A stretch of DNA of 27,464 bases from JAJVID01 sp035275345 (GCA_035275345.1 DATEMY010000127.1:1-27464); one strand, 5' to 3'; numbered from the stretch's first letter, positions 14,838 to 22,666 are shown. Translations and numbers: made by a program. Notes: a model not told the origin generated them from the sequence alone.

Positions 14838-15059
14838 ATGAGTAATGCAATCACAATTGGCGGAGAGGAAATCATGACGGAGTCAGAAAAAGCGGAGCTG
14901 CTACAACACGCGTTGGGCGAATGCAACGCTTGGCGCAAAAGGTATGCGGACGTTCCAGAATTCCGCGCGCTGATCGATGTGATTGATGAAACGATATTGA
15001 GGCATGGCGAAATCAAGGCTGATTCAATCGAATCGGATTGGGGGAGAAACGGCAGATGA
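14838..15059 (+). CDS. Small hypothetical protein, apparently frameshifted at 3' end
   Basis: A 73-residue protein of unknown family, as the frame now stands. It is acidic and helical: MTESEKAELLQHALGECNAW, RKRYADVPEFRALIDVIDET, ILRHGEIK. The final residues SDWGRNGR look out of character, and a neighbouring frame (15001-15162) continues with a plausible acidic-then-Lys-rich tail. Removing one G from the G5 run at 15040-15044 joins both parts into a 107-residue protein. The start at 14838 has AAGGAG about 11 nt upstream and GTGGG closer; an internal ATG at 14874 follows GGAGAGGAA and is possible. It is co-directional with the small HTH gene. The break may be a sequencing error, a real mutation, or a programmed/phase-variable shift. 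Confidence 0.55.
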   Translation: MSNAITIGGEEIMTESEKAELLQHALGECNAWRKRYADVPEFRALIDVIDETILRHGEIKADSIESDWGRNGR

Positions 15060-15162
15060 AAAAGATGAGCAGCTCTCGGCCATCAGCGAAATCTCGAAGG
15101 TTAAGCCGAAAGCGAAAGTGAAGAAGACGAAGAAGACGGACAAGAAACGGTCGGCGAAATAA
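15040..15162 (+). other. Out-of-frame Lys-rich tail of the preceding gene
   Basis: In the +1 frame relative to the preceding gene this stretch reads GGETADEKDEQLSAISEI, then a run of about 20 residues with 11 Lys (SKVKPKAKVKK...KKRSAK), ending at TAA 15160-15162. The composition is like the tail of the small HTH protein just upstream. An ATG at 15004 opens this frame but has no ribosome binding site, so an independent gene is less likely than a frameshift at the G5 run. Confidence 0.5.
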
Positions 15163-15167
15163 CCTGC

Positions 15168-15662
15168 TCATTTGAACTCGAGGCGGTCTTTTTTCGCCTC
15201 GATCTTGGCGACGTCAATACCGGGAACCTTCTTCAAATCCGCAATAGATCTGAACGGGCCGTTCTTCTCGCGGTACTGAATGACCGCCGCGGCCTGCGAA
15301 CGTCTGAGCGACAATCCGCTTTCCAGTTCTATCGCCCGCGCCTTATTCACATTTATCCTGGGAACGTCTTCCGCCGGATAGTTCTTGACCACATATTCGA
15401 GCACGGCGCTGATCTCTTTCTCGGAGGCTTTCATGCCGTAAGATACCATCTTTTCCATGGTCAACTGCCATCCAGCCCGATCCTGTCGCGTCGAAAATGA
15501 CTTCTCCAATTCGTGGCATCCCGAGCAAAGTTTGCGAGCCTCCGCTTTTCCCGGGCCATCAGGCATAGGGGGCCCTTGACCCGCCGAAGATTTTATCCAG
15601 GCGCCGTGCGCGAAAAGCGCGAGCGCCGCGCCGAACAACGCCAAATGCGACAGGCGCCGCAT
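15168..15662 (-). CDS. Secreted cytochrome c fused to ComEA-like HhH domain
   Basis: A 164-residue protein. A signal peptide (MRRLSHLALFGAALALFAHG) is followed by a small c-type cytochrome domain with the haem site CSGCH (46-50) and a likely distal Met ligand at M72 or M77 (VSYGMKASEKEISAVLEYV). Residues 103-162 form a helix-hairpin-helix module of the ComEA type: INVNKARAIELESGLSLRRS, IQYREKNGPFRSIADLKKV, and PGIDVAKIEAKKDRL. The haem half acts in the periplasm in electron transfer; ComEA-type HhH domains usually bind DNA outside the cytoplasm, but here may be a structural or protein-binding module. The start at 15662 is supported by AAGGAG 7 nt upstream and the signal peptide; the open frame begins at 15701. 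The stop lies 5 bp from the end of the convergent Lys-rich tail. Confidence 0.85.
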   Translation of the reverse strand: MRRLSHLALFGAALALFAHGAWIKSSAGQGPPMPDGPGKAEARKLCSGCHELEKSFSTRQDRAGWQLTMEKMVSYGMKASEKEISAVLEYVVKNYPAEDVPRINVNKARAIELESGLSLRRSQAAAVIQYREKNGPFRSIADLKKVPGIDVAKIEAKKDRLEFK

Positions 15663-15882
15663 ACGATTGCTCCTTGAATTGATGTGTAGAGACATAATCA
15701 CTGAAATTAAAAAAATGCGTTTATGGTTCCGCCTGATGGTCTTTGAAAAATAAATGCAACAACTGTCTTCCTTCTCGCCGCAGCGACATTTGATCCTAGC
15801 CCGGCTTCTTTGGTCTTTGAGTAATTAACGCGACAAAGCGGTCGCGGCGGAAGTCAGACCGCGGGAAAAAGCATTGTCCATC

Positions 15883-15903
15883 GCGCATTGCGCATTGCGC
15901 ATT
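15883..15903. repeat. Heptamer array, GCGCATT x3
   Basis: Three perfect copies of GCGCATT stand in tandem, continued by ATTG. The array belongs to a set of 7- or 8-nt repeats seen at four places in the window. Confidence 0.9.
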
Positions 15904-15950
15904 GATTTGCAGGGAATAAGCTGTGGAGAGAAACCTCCCTGCGAGACAAT

Positions 15951-15978
15951 GTGTAATGTGGAATGTGTAATGGGCAAT
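15951..15978. repeat. Degenerate heptamer array, GTGTAAT type x4
   Basis: Four 7-nt units in tandem: GTGTAAT, GTGGAAT, GTGTAAT, GGGCAAT. The strict 7-nt period with drifted bases resembles the short tandemly repeated repetitive (STRR) heptamers known from filamentous cyanobacteria. Confidence 0.8.
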
Positions 15979-16022
15979 ACTGTTTCCGACGATCTAGAAG
16001 TTATAGCCGTTTAGTTGCATTG

Positions 16023-17747
16023 TCATCGCTTGCGGTATCGGTTTTCCCCTTCCTCGATGTAGATGAAGCTGTTGACGGGAACGTTCGTAAGTTTCTCGAC
16101 TGCGCCGCTCGGCCAGCGGATTTCAACGGCGTCAATTTTATTTCGTTTCTCCAACCCGAAATGCAGCCGCGCGTCGTTCTGTGAAATGTAGCTTCCGCCG
16201 CTGCGCCGCTCAGCCACCTGAACAAGATCACCGGAAGTTACCTTGACCCTCGCGCCGAATGCGCTGCGATTGCTTTTGCCGCCGATCAGGTTGATGACGA
16301 TGAAGTTGTTCCTGTTTCCGCCGTCATTGCGCAGCAGCGTGGGCGCGCCATCGAGGTTGTTGATGACCACATCCACATCGCCGTCGTTGTCGAGATCGCC
16401 GAAGGCTGCGCCTCGACTGACGGACGGCTCGTTCAAGCTTTGTCCGGCCTCCGCGCCGATCTCGGTAAATGCGCCGTTGCGGTTGTTGCGGTATAGCAGC
16501 TTGCGTTGAGCGTAAGCGATTTTCAGCTTCGCGGTCGCGAGTTGCGGATAGACGTGCCCGTTGACCACCAGTAAATCCAACCAGCCGTCATTGTCATAAT
16601 CGAAAAATCCGCAGCCCCAGCCTACATAAGGCAGGCTGGCGCGGCCGGTTTGCGTGGCGTACGACACATCGGTGAAGGTGAATCCTTTTTCGTGCCGGTA
16701 AAACGCGTTGTATTCGTCCGAGAAGTTGGTGACGAAGACGCTCCACCGTCCCTGATGGTCATAATCGCCAATCGCCACGCCCATCGAAGCCTGCGCCTTG
16801 CCATCCTCGCTGAACGCCACGCCCGCCATCAGACCGATCTCGGAGAAGGTTCCGTCGCCTTTGTTCTGATACAGGTAATTCGCGCCGGTATCGTTTGCGA
16901 CATAGAGATCAATGTGTCCGTCTTCGTTGAAATCGCACCAGGCTACGCCCAGGCCGAACAGCTCTTCTTTATCCGCGACGCCGGCGAGTTTGGACACGTC
17001 GGTGAACGTGCCGTCGCCGTTGTTACGAAAAAGGGAGTCGCCGGCGCCTTTCAACCCTTGCGGGCCGCATTGAACGGGCAGCCCCTGAAACTGGCAGCTC
17101 TTCCCCTTGCCGAATTCCGGCAGCCCGTCCAGTTTCAGATCGACGTAGTTGGCGACAAACAGGTCGAGTCTGCCGTCGTTGTTGTAATCGCCGAAGGCCG
17201 CGCCTGTTGACCACCGCGGGTCGGCGACGCCGGCCTTCGCGGCCACGTCGGTGAACGCGCCGTCTCCGTTGTTGCGATAGAGCCGGTTCGCGCCGAAGCA
17301 GGTCACGTACAGGTCTTCCCAGCCGTCGTTGTCATAATCGCCCGCGCAAACTCCCATCCCCCAGCCGGGAAAGCCAACGCCGGCTTTGTCGGTGACGTCG
17401 GTGAAAGTGCCGTCGCCGTTGTTGCGCCAGAGTTCGCTGCGCGCGCCGGTGGGCTGAGCGACGGTCGGCGCGTTGACGAAATAAATGTCCAGCCATCCGT
17501 CGTTGTCGTAATCGAAGAGCGCCACGCCGCCGCTCATGGATTCGAGGATGTATTTTTTGTCGGGCGCTGAAACGTGTTTGAACTTGATCCCGCTCGGGAG
17601 CGCGATGTCGGTGAAAACCACAAGGCCATCAGATGATGCGAGAGAAACCAACACAAAGGGACAAAGAAGCAAAGGTACAAAGAGCGCTTGTAGTTTCGAC
17701 TTTGATCCTTTGACCCTTCGACTCTTTGTGTTCAATTTTTGATTCAT
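16023..17747 (-). CDS. CRTAC1-family secreted FG-GAP / ASPIC-UnbV protein
   Basis: A 574-residue exported protein. Residues 22-40 form the signal peptide core. Then come about seven calcium-binding FG-GAP/VCBS repeats with D-x-D-x-D-G loops: DYDNDGWLDIYF (79-90), DYDNDGWEDLYV, DYNNDGRLDLFV, DFNEDGHIDLYV, the degenerate DYDHQGRWSVFV, DYDNDGWLDLLV and DLDNDGDVDVVI. They should build a seven-bladed beta-propeller. The C-terminal ASPIC/UnbV domain reads NRSAFGARVKVTSGD, SGGSYISQND and VEIRWPSGAVEKLTNV. The family is abundant in Acidobacteriota next to TPR and receptor genes; its function is not established, and binding of surface polysaccharide or protein is likely. The ATG overlaps the TGA of the TPR gene by four bases and lacks a good ribosome binding site, so translation probably depends on coupling. 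Its signal peptide is encoded by octamer repeats. Confidence 0.93.
   Translation of the reverse strand: MNQKLNTKSRRVKGSKSKLQALFVPLLLCPFVLVSLASSDGLVVFTDIALPSGIKFKHVSAPDKKYILESMSGGVALFDYDNDGWLDIYFVNAPTVAQPTGARSELWRNNGDGTFTDVTDKAGVGFPGWGMGVCAGDYDNDGWEDLYVTCFGANRLYRNNGDGAFTDVAAKAGVADPRWSTGAAFGDYNNDGRLDLFVANYVDLKLDGLPEFGKGKSCQFQGLPVQCGPQGLKGAGDSLFRNNGDGTFTDVSKLAGVADKEELFGLGVAWCDFNEDGHIDLYVANDTGANYLYQNKGDGTFSEIGLMAGVAFSEDGKAQASMGVAIGDYDHQGRWSVFVTNFSDEYNAFYRHEKGFTFTDVSYATQTGRASLPYVGWGCGFFDYDNDGWLDLLVVNGHVYPQLATAKLKIAYAQRKLLYRNNRNGAFTEIGAEAGQSLNEPSVSRGAAFGDLDNDGDVDVVINNLDGAPTLLRNDGGNRNNFIVINLIGGKSNRSAFGARVKVTSGDLVQVAERRSGGSYISQNDARLHFGLEKRNKIDAVEIRWPSGAVEKLTNVPVNSFIYIEEGENRYRKR
17653..17731. repeat. 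Inverted octamer arrays inside a signal-peptide coding region
   Basis: Two arrays with an 8-nt period. At 17653-17684 the units are ACAAAGGG, ACAAAGAA, GCAAAGGT, ACAAAGAG. At 17700-17731 they are CTTTGATC, CTTTGACC, CTTCGACT, CTTTGTGT, i.e. the same core in the opposite orientation. They lie 15 nt apart and encode residues 6-32 of the CRTAC1-family protein: its basic N-region and hydrophobic core. Confidence 0.8.
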
Positions 17748-18988
17748 TCCTGTGGAGGTTTCGCATCCAGTGATTGTTTCGTCACTTCCCGGCGCGTCAA
17801 GCCGTTATTCTCCGCCGGGCGCGCCTTAGATTCGCGCAGCCGCTGAAATTCCATCAGCGCCTTTTGCTGTTCCGCCGTATTGCCGAGCGCCCGCTGCGCC
17901 TGGGCAAGCTGGAACCATGAAACTTCGTTCGCCGCATTCAGCGCAATCGCTTTGCGCAGAGGCGCGAGTGATTCCTCGGCCTTGCCTGAACCGAGCAGCG
18001 CGCGACCCAGGGCAAGGAGCGCCTCTTCAAAATCCGGATAATATTTGACGGCCTGCGAAAACAACTCCAACGCGCGATCGAATCGCGCCGACTTGCGATG
18101 GATCTCGCCCGCTTCATACGCCGCGTTGGCGTTCGTCGGATCAATCTGTAGTTCCTGCTCGAACTCTGTCAAGGCTTCGGCTTCGGAAGCCGTGTCATCC
18201 GTGGATTGTTTCGCGCGAGCGAGCAAAACTCGCCCGATGCGATAGTGGACGCCTGGACGATTTGGCTGACGCGACAAGACATCTTTGTATTCCTGAATCG
18301 CAGCCTCAAAGCGCCCCTGGCTCTCATTCGCTTCACCCGCGGCCAGATGCAGCCAGAGGGAATCGGGCGCGGCTTCGGCCAGTTTGATTGTATTTAGATA
18401 AGCATAATTCCCGAACAAGCGCGCGGCGTGGTAGAGCGTCTCCGGGTCTTTGGGATATAGCCGCACGAGTTCGAGCGCGACTTCGACGGCTTTATCGTCT
18501 TGCCGCAAGCCGGTGTAAGCGCGTTGCAATTGCAAGCCCGCCGAACGTTTCAACGCAGCGTCGGTCGAGCGTTTAAAACCTTTCTGCAAGGCGGGTAGAG
18601 CCTCTTCGTATTTGCCTAGCTCGCTCAGAGACATCGCCAGCAAGAGGTCGAGGTTGGGCAGCGTGGGTTTGAGTTTCAGAGCTTGTCGGAAAGTTGGCTC
18701 GGCTTGCGCGAACTTTCCTTGTTGAAAATAAGCCAGGCCGAGTTGAGCGTGGATTTCGGCGGTGTGGGGCGAGAGGCTTCGGAGCTTTTCGTAAGCCTGC
18801 TCGGCGTCGCTATAGCGGCGTTCGGCCAGCGCGCGCGCGCCTTCCTGCGCTAAACGTTGTATTTGCGCATCCTGAGCCGGTTGCGCCCAGGTCGAGTAGA
18901 AGGCGAAAAGCAAAAGGCATAAGGCGAAAGGCAAAACTAAAAAACGCGCCGATTTTTGATTTTTGATTATTGCCGTTTGCTTTCTCAT
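17744..18988 (-). CDS. Exported tetratricopeptide-repeat protein
   Basis: A 414-residue TPR protein with an N-terminal signal peptide (LPFALCLLLFAFYSTWAQ). About eight to nine TPR units follow from residue 42, for example GARALAERRYSDAEQAYEKL, HAQLGLAYFQQGKFAQAEPT, ANESQGRFEAAIQEYKDVL and LGRALLGSGKAEESLAPLRK. TPR solenoids are protein-binding scaffolds, and this one should act in the periplasm. It lies 85 bp after a TonB-dependent receptor gene and overlaps the CRTAC1-family gene by four bases, a trio I know as recurrent in this phylum. The start at 18988 gives the full signal peptide; the upstream GAGA is a weak ribosome binding site. The signal peptide is encoded by a heptamer repeat array. 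The tail (ARPAENNGLTRREVTKQSL) is charged and unstructured. Confidence 0.9.
   Translation of the reverse strand: MRKQTAIIKNQKSARFLVLPFALCLLLFAFYSTWAQPAQDAQIQRLAQEGARALAERRYSDAEQAYEKLRSLSPHTAEIHAQLGLAYFQQGKFAQAEPTFRQALKLKPTLPNLDLLLAMSLSELGKYEEALPALQKGFKRSTDAALKRSAGLQLQRAYTGLRQDDKAVEVALELVRLYPKDPETLYHAARLFGNYAYLNTIKLAEAAPDSLWLHLAAGEANESQGRFEAAIQEYKDVLSRQPNRPGVHYRIGRVLLARAKQSTDDTASEAEALTEFEQELQIDPTNANAAYEAGEIHRKSARFDRALELFSQAVKYYPDFEEALLALGRALLGSGKAEESLAPLRKAIALNAANEVSWFQLAQAQRALGNTAEQQKALMEFQRLRESKARPAENNGLTRREVTKQSLDAKPPQE
18901..18971. repeat. Heptamer arrays encoding the TPR protein's signal peptide
   Basis: Five 7-nt units at 18901-18935 (AGGCGAA, AAGCAAA, AGGCATA, AGGCGAA, AGGCAAA) and three at 18951-18971 (GATTTTT, GATTTTT, GATTATT). 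Read on the minus strand they encode residues 6-30: the IIKNQKS N-region and the LPFALCLLLFAF core. The 7-nt period rotates through all frames, which explains the mixed hydrophobic residues. Confidence 0.85.
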
Positions 18989-19009
18989 GCCGTTCTCGTT
19001 GAATCAAAG

Positions 19010-19042
19010 GCCCGCCGGACTGGCGGCGCCAGCCCGGCGGAC
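19010..19042 (-). terminator. Near-perfect hairpin after the receptor gene
   Basis: Arms 19010-19024 and 19028-19042 match at 13 of 15 positions around a 3-nt loop, very GC-rich. It lies 32 bp past the receptor stop and before the TPR gene. It could terminate or attenuate transcription between receptor and TPR genes, or protect the receptor mRNA 3' end. No clear T-run follows. Confidence 0.5.
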
Positions 19043-19073
19043 GAGGTACATGAGGTTAGCACGGCGGCGAAGA

Positions 19074-22000
19074 TCAGAAAACGATCTTTGCCCCGAACTG
19101 GTTGATGCGCGCGGCGCGCGCGGTGGTGATGACGCCGAACGTGGTTTGATTCGCCACGTTACGTCCGGGTACTCCCCACTGCGTGTGGTTGAAGGCATTG
19201 AACGACTCGAAGCGGAATTGGAAACTCACTCTTTCGCTGATCCTGAAGTTTTTAAACAACCCCGTATCCCAGTTGTTGATGCCCGGCGCACGCAGGATGC
19301 TGCGCCCCGAAGTGCCCAGAAAACCCGCGGCGGGTTGCCTGAACGCGGACGTGTCAAACCAACGGCCGAGCTCGCCTGTGACCTGCGCTTTGCCGACGAG
19401 GTCGGCGCGGTTTGTTCCCTGGCTGTCGTTCAAACCACCGGTGTCAGCCGCCGTAATCGTCATCGGGAAGCCTTTCTGAAAAGTGGCGATCGCGTTCACC
19501 TGCCAGCCGCCGATGATTACATCGGCTACTTTCGGGATGCTCCCCGCAAACTTCTTCCCACGTCCGACCGGGATTTCGTAAACGACGCTGCTCACCAGGC
19601 GGTGATTGACATCGAATTCCGAAAGACCGCGGTCGCGGCGCACGTCGTTGTTATCCAAGAAGCCCTGCCAGCCGGCGTTGTCATTGCCGATGCCGGCGGC
19701 CGCGGATTTATTGTCAAGGCTCTTGGCCCAGGTGTAAACCGTCGTGAACAGGAACGAATTGCTGCGATGTTCGACCTTGGCGTTGAAGGCGTTGTAACTG
19801 GAATTGCCCGAAAAGTCACTGTCAATGTAAGTGACGAAGTTCGGGAACGGACGACGCGCCAAGACCGGGCAATCGCCGACGGTGGGATTGGCGGCGCAAG
19901 CCGCTGGGTTGGCCATCCGGCGAGCCTGCGCGATGTTGCGACGCATCAGCAAGTGCGTGCCTTTGTTGCCGATGTAATTAACCTCCAGCGTCGTGTTTTT
20001 GATGATTTCACGTTGCACGCTCAACGACCATTGCTGGACGTAAGGGTTACGCGGATTCGGCGAGATGTTCACGGCCAAAAACGTGTTGGCGGCGGGCGTC
20101 GCCACTTTGGCGGCCGCAAAATCAGGGAACAGGTTGTTCGTCGTCAGCAAGGCCGCGGTTTGCCCCAAGGTCTGTTGATAGTTGCCACGGCTCACGTAAG
20201 GAAAGATGTCGGCCGCGCCGTCAATTTCACGACCCTCGGCGGAATCCCAGAAAATGCCGTAACCGCCACGCACCACTGTTTTGTCATCGCTGAACGGACG
20301 GAAGGCGAAGCCGATGCGCGGAGCGAAGACATTTTTCGGCGAATCTGCGGGATTACGGCGTCCGGCGAATTTGTAATAGCTCGAATCGCCGACGATGCCG
20401 CTATCCACCAGCTTCTGATCGGCCACCATCAAGCCGCCGCGCGGGTTCGACAAATCGCGCCAGCCCATGCGGTTATTGCTTTCCACCGGCACTGTGCGGA
20501 AATCATAACGCAAGCCCAGATTCAAGGTCAGGCGTTGACTCACCTTCCAATCGTCCTGTACGTAAGGCGCCAGGTACCAGAAGTTGAATTGGCGCGGGTT
20601 GCCGATCTTTCCCTCCACGGCGAAGCCCGCGGGTTGGAAGACGCTTGAGCCTGAGAAGTAACCCAAGAGGAAATCGGCGATCGCGTGATCGCGCGTTTGA
20701 TTGCCTGTGAAAAAGCCGCTGAACGTGAACTGTCCCAGGAAATCGTTCGCCAGATCGCGTTGCAAATTCCACTTGCGGAAGTTGGCGCCGAAATTCAGCG
20801 TGTGGCGTCCGCGAACCCAGGTCGTGGTGTTGCTGAAATCCCACATCGGCTGCAAGCTCGACGTGAAATCGTTGGCGGCGCTGCCGCCGCCGACGAGTCC
20901 CGCGCCGACGCCGCCGAAGCCGACTGCCGGGTACATGCGTTGCACGTCGGGAAGCCCTGTGAAAACGCCAGTCAATCTAAGCGCATCCACATCGGCTTGA
21001 TCGGCAGCCACGCCGAATTGCAGGGCGGTGGCCTTGATATATCCCACGCGGAACACGTTGATCAGGTTGGAGCCGATCGGCATCATATGCGACACCTGCC
21101 AGTTGCGCGTTTCTTGCACGAAGTTGTTATCCCCGAATTGATTGACGCTTCCCAGGGTGATGTTGCTGTATTCCGTGTTGGTGTAACGGCCCATCAACGA
21201 TCCCCATCGACCTAATTCCTGATCGCCGCGAATCGTGTATTGATCCTGTTCGAGCGGCAGGTTGCGTACTCGGTTGTAATTGCCGCCGGCGCCGGTGAAA
21301 TTCGGCGCGGGCCAGTATTTTTGGGTCGCCAATTGCGCCAAACGCGACCATCGATTTTGCGGCACGACATTGTTCGGGAAAGGCTGGCCGGTCAGCGGGT
21401 CGATAATCGTCGAAGTGAACCGCCCCGCCAATTGATCGGGCGTCGGCACAATCTGCAAATCGGCCTGGCCGCGCGTCTGGTTGTAGCCTTCATAGTTGAC
21501 GAGGAAGAACGACCTGTTGCGTCCGTTGTAAAGCTTGGGAATCCATACCGGCCCGCCCGCCACAAAGCCGTATTGGTTTTGCCGCAGCTTGGTTTTATCG
21601 ATGCCGCGCGCGTTGTTGAAAAAGTTGTTGGCGTCGAACGCGTCGTTGCGACCGAACCAGAACACCGTTCCATGGATGTCGTTGGTCCCGCGTTTGCTGA
21701 CGATGTTGACCTGGTTGGCGCTGAAACCGTATTCCGCCGAATAGGTCGCCGTCTGCTCTTTGAATTCCTGAATGGCGTCAACCGAAAGGATCGCCGCCGG
21801 AGTTCCCAACGCCGTGTCGGTGTTGGATGTGCCGTCGAGCATGTAGTTGTTCGATGTCGGCCGCGCGCCGTTGATGCTGATCGCGTTTCCCGCGCCCTGG
21901 CGCATCGTGCCCTGTTCACCGTTGGTTTCGACCGTACCCCCATTCAAAAACAGGAGCGATAAGAAGTTGCGCCCATTTAAAGGTAGTTGGGTAACTTGTT

Positions 22001-22427
22001 TTTGCGAGACTATCTGCCCCACCGAAGAAGTCTCGGTATCGAGCGCCACCGCGCCCGATTCCACCTCGACGATGGCGCTGACCTCGCCGACCGTCAATTC
22101 GAAGTCGGCGCGGACGATCTGGTCGACGTTGATCGAGATGTTCGCTCTCTTGGCGGAGCGAAAGCCTTGCTGCTCCACCGTCACGGCGTAAACGCCCACG
22201 GGGAGAAGCGGGAAGACGTATATGCCCTCTTCATTGGTTGTGGTCTCTCGCGTTATGCCTGTGAGCTCGCTGTTGACCTTGACTTTTGCCTTGGCCAGCA
22301 CGGCGCCGTTCGCGTCCCTCACCGCGCCTGTGATTTGGCCAGTTGCTGTCTGCGCCATCACTGCCCCTGCCGCTCCGAACACTGATGCGAACAGGGCGAT
22401 GAGCGTCACTACGACTCTTCGTCTCAT
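19074..22427 (-). CDS. Oar-like TonB-dependent receptor
   Basis: A 1117-residue outer-membrane receptor. It has a signal peptide (MRRRVVVTLIALFASVFGAAGAVMAQ), then a carboxypeptidase-regulatory-like (Ig/CnaB-type) domain at 30-112 (GQITGAVRDANGAVLAKAKV and TNEEGIYVFPLLPVGVYAV). A plug-like region follows with QLPLNGRNFLSL (147-158) and SINGARPTSNNYMLDG. A long beta-barrel comes next, with LNLGLRYDF and WNPR-type repeats typical of the Oar family, ending in FGAKIVF with the terminal Phe used for barrel insertion. Such receptors import large or complexed nutrients with TonB energy; in Acidobacteriota they often pair with glycan-degrading or CRTAC1 proteins. No TonB box was identified. Start: AAGGAG 7 nt upstream. 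A promoter, palindrome and tandem repeats lie in the 530-bp region before it. The substrate is unknown. Confidence 0.95.
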   Translation of the reverse strand: MRRRVVVTLIALFASVFGAAGAVMAQTATGQITGAVRDANGAVLAKAKVKVNSELTGITRETTTNEEGIYVFPLLPVGVYAVTVEQQGFRSAKRANISINVDQIVRADFELTVGEVSAIVEVESGAVALDTETSSVGQIVSQKQVTQLPLNGRNFLSLLFLNGGTVETNGEQGTMRQGAGNAISINGARPTSNNYMLDGTSNTDTALGTPAAILSVDAIQEFKEQTATYSAEYGFSANQVNIVSKRGTNDIHGTVFWFGRNDAFDANNFFNNARGIDKTKLRQNQYGFVAGGPVWIPKLYNGRNRSFFLVNYEGYNQTRGQADLQIVPTPDQLAGRFTSTIIDPLTGQPFPNNVVPQNRWSRLAQLATQKYWPAPNFTGAGGNYNRVRNLPLEQDQYTIRGDQELGRWGSLMGRYTNTEYSNITLGSVNQFGDNNFVQETRNWQVSHMMPIGSNLINVFRVGYIKATALQFGVAADQADVDALRLTGVFTGLPDVQRMYPAVGFGGVGAGLVGGGSAANDFTSSLQPMWDFSNTTTWVRGRHTLNFGANFRKWNLQRDLANDFLGQFTFSGFFTGNQTRDHAIADFLLGYFSGSSVFQPAGFAVEGKIGNPRQFNFWYLAPYVQDDWKVSQRLTLNLGLRYDFRTVPVESNNRMGWRDLSNPRGGLMVADQKLVDSGIVGDSSYYKFAGRRNPADSPKNVFAPRIGFAFRPFSDDKTVVRGGYGIFWDSAEGREIDGAADIFPYVSRGNYQQTLGQTAALLTTNNLFPDFAAAKVATPAANTFLAVNISPNPRNPYVQQWSLSVQREIIKNTTLEVNYIGNKGTHLLMRRNIAQARRMANPAACAANPTVGDCPVLARRPFPNFVTYIDSDFSGNSSYNAFNAKVEHRSNSFLFTTVYTWAKSLDNKSAAAGIGNDNAGWQGFLDNNDVRRDRGLSEFDVNHRLVSSVVYEIPVGRGKKFAGSIPKVADVIIGGWQVNAIATFQKGFPMTITAADTGGLNDSQGTNRADLVGKAQVTGELGRWFDTSAFRQPAAGFLGTSGRSILRAPGINNWDTGLFKNFRISERVSFQFRFESFNAFNHTQWGVPGRNVANQTTFGVITTARAARINQFGAKIVF

Positions 22428-22507
22428 GTGATGTCTCCTTCCAATTAGTTGATGGGTTACCGGTTAGTGAGCGGGCGTCTCCGTGGTACATGCTGACGCG
22501 CGGCGCA

Positions 22508-22581
22508 CAGATCGTCGAATCAGGTTCGAATTACATCCCAGCAACGGATCATCAAATTCAGTTCGGATTACATCCCAGCAA
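22508..22581. repeat. 37-bp tandem direct repeat in the receptor leader
   Basis: Units 22508-22544 and 22545-22581 match at 30 of 37 positions; the last 15 bases (ATTACATCCCAGCAA) are identical. If the promoter at 22638-22666 is right, both units lie in the 5' untranslated leader, about 50-120 nt after the start site. The conserved part could be a protein-binding site or an RNA element. Confidence 0.8.
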
Positions 22582-22637
22582 AAGAGGGCGAATACCAGCT
22601 ATCTTCTGTTTTGATTTCTGATTTGAGCAGCGGGCGA

Positions 22638-22666
22638 ATTCTACGCCAACGATCTAAAGAAAACAA
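22638..22666 (-). promoter_or_regulatory. Candidate sigma70-like promoter of the receptor gene
   Basis: On the minus strand, TTGTTT (plus 22661-22666) and TAGAAT (plus 22638-22643, five of six consensus positions) stand at the ideal 17-bp spacing. Transcription would begin near 22631 and leave a leader of about 200 nt before the ATG at 22427. Confidence 0.45.

Larger units (their letters stand above)
15663..16022. other. Intergenic region with heptamer repeats and a hairpin
   Basis: This stretch of 360 bp lies between the CRTAC1-family gene stop and the cytochrome gene start, both on the minus strand. It holds two short arrays of 7-nt units (15883-15903, 15951-15978) and between them a hairpin GCAGGGA (15909-15915) / TCCCTGC (15936-15942), a terminator candidate for the CRTAC1 operon. 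I found no convincing promoter for the cytochrome gene, and no coding sequence. Confidence 0.5.

Noticed and set aside
15004..15162. Independent 52-residue Lys-rich gene
   Set aside because: No ribosome binding site before the ATG at 15004, and a one-base indel at the G5 run explains it better as the tail of the preceding gene.
18963..20648. 561-codon open frame on the plus strand opposite the receptor gene
   Set aside because: It lies fully antisense to well-supported receptor and TPR coding sequence, and its Arg/Val/Asp-rich composition is what the complement of high-GC codons gives. No family motif.
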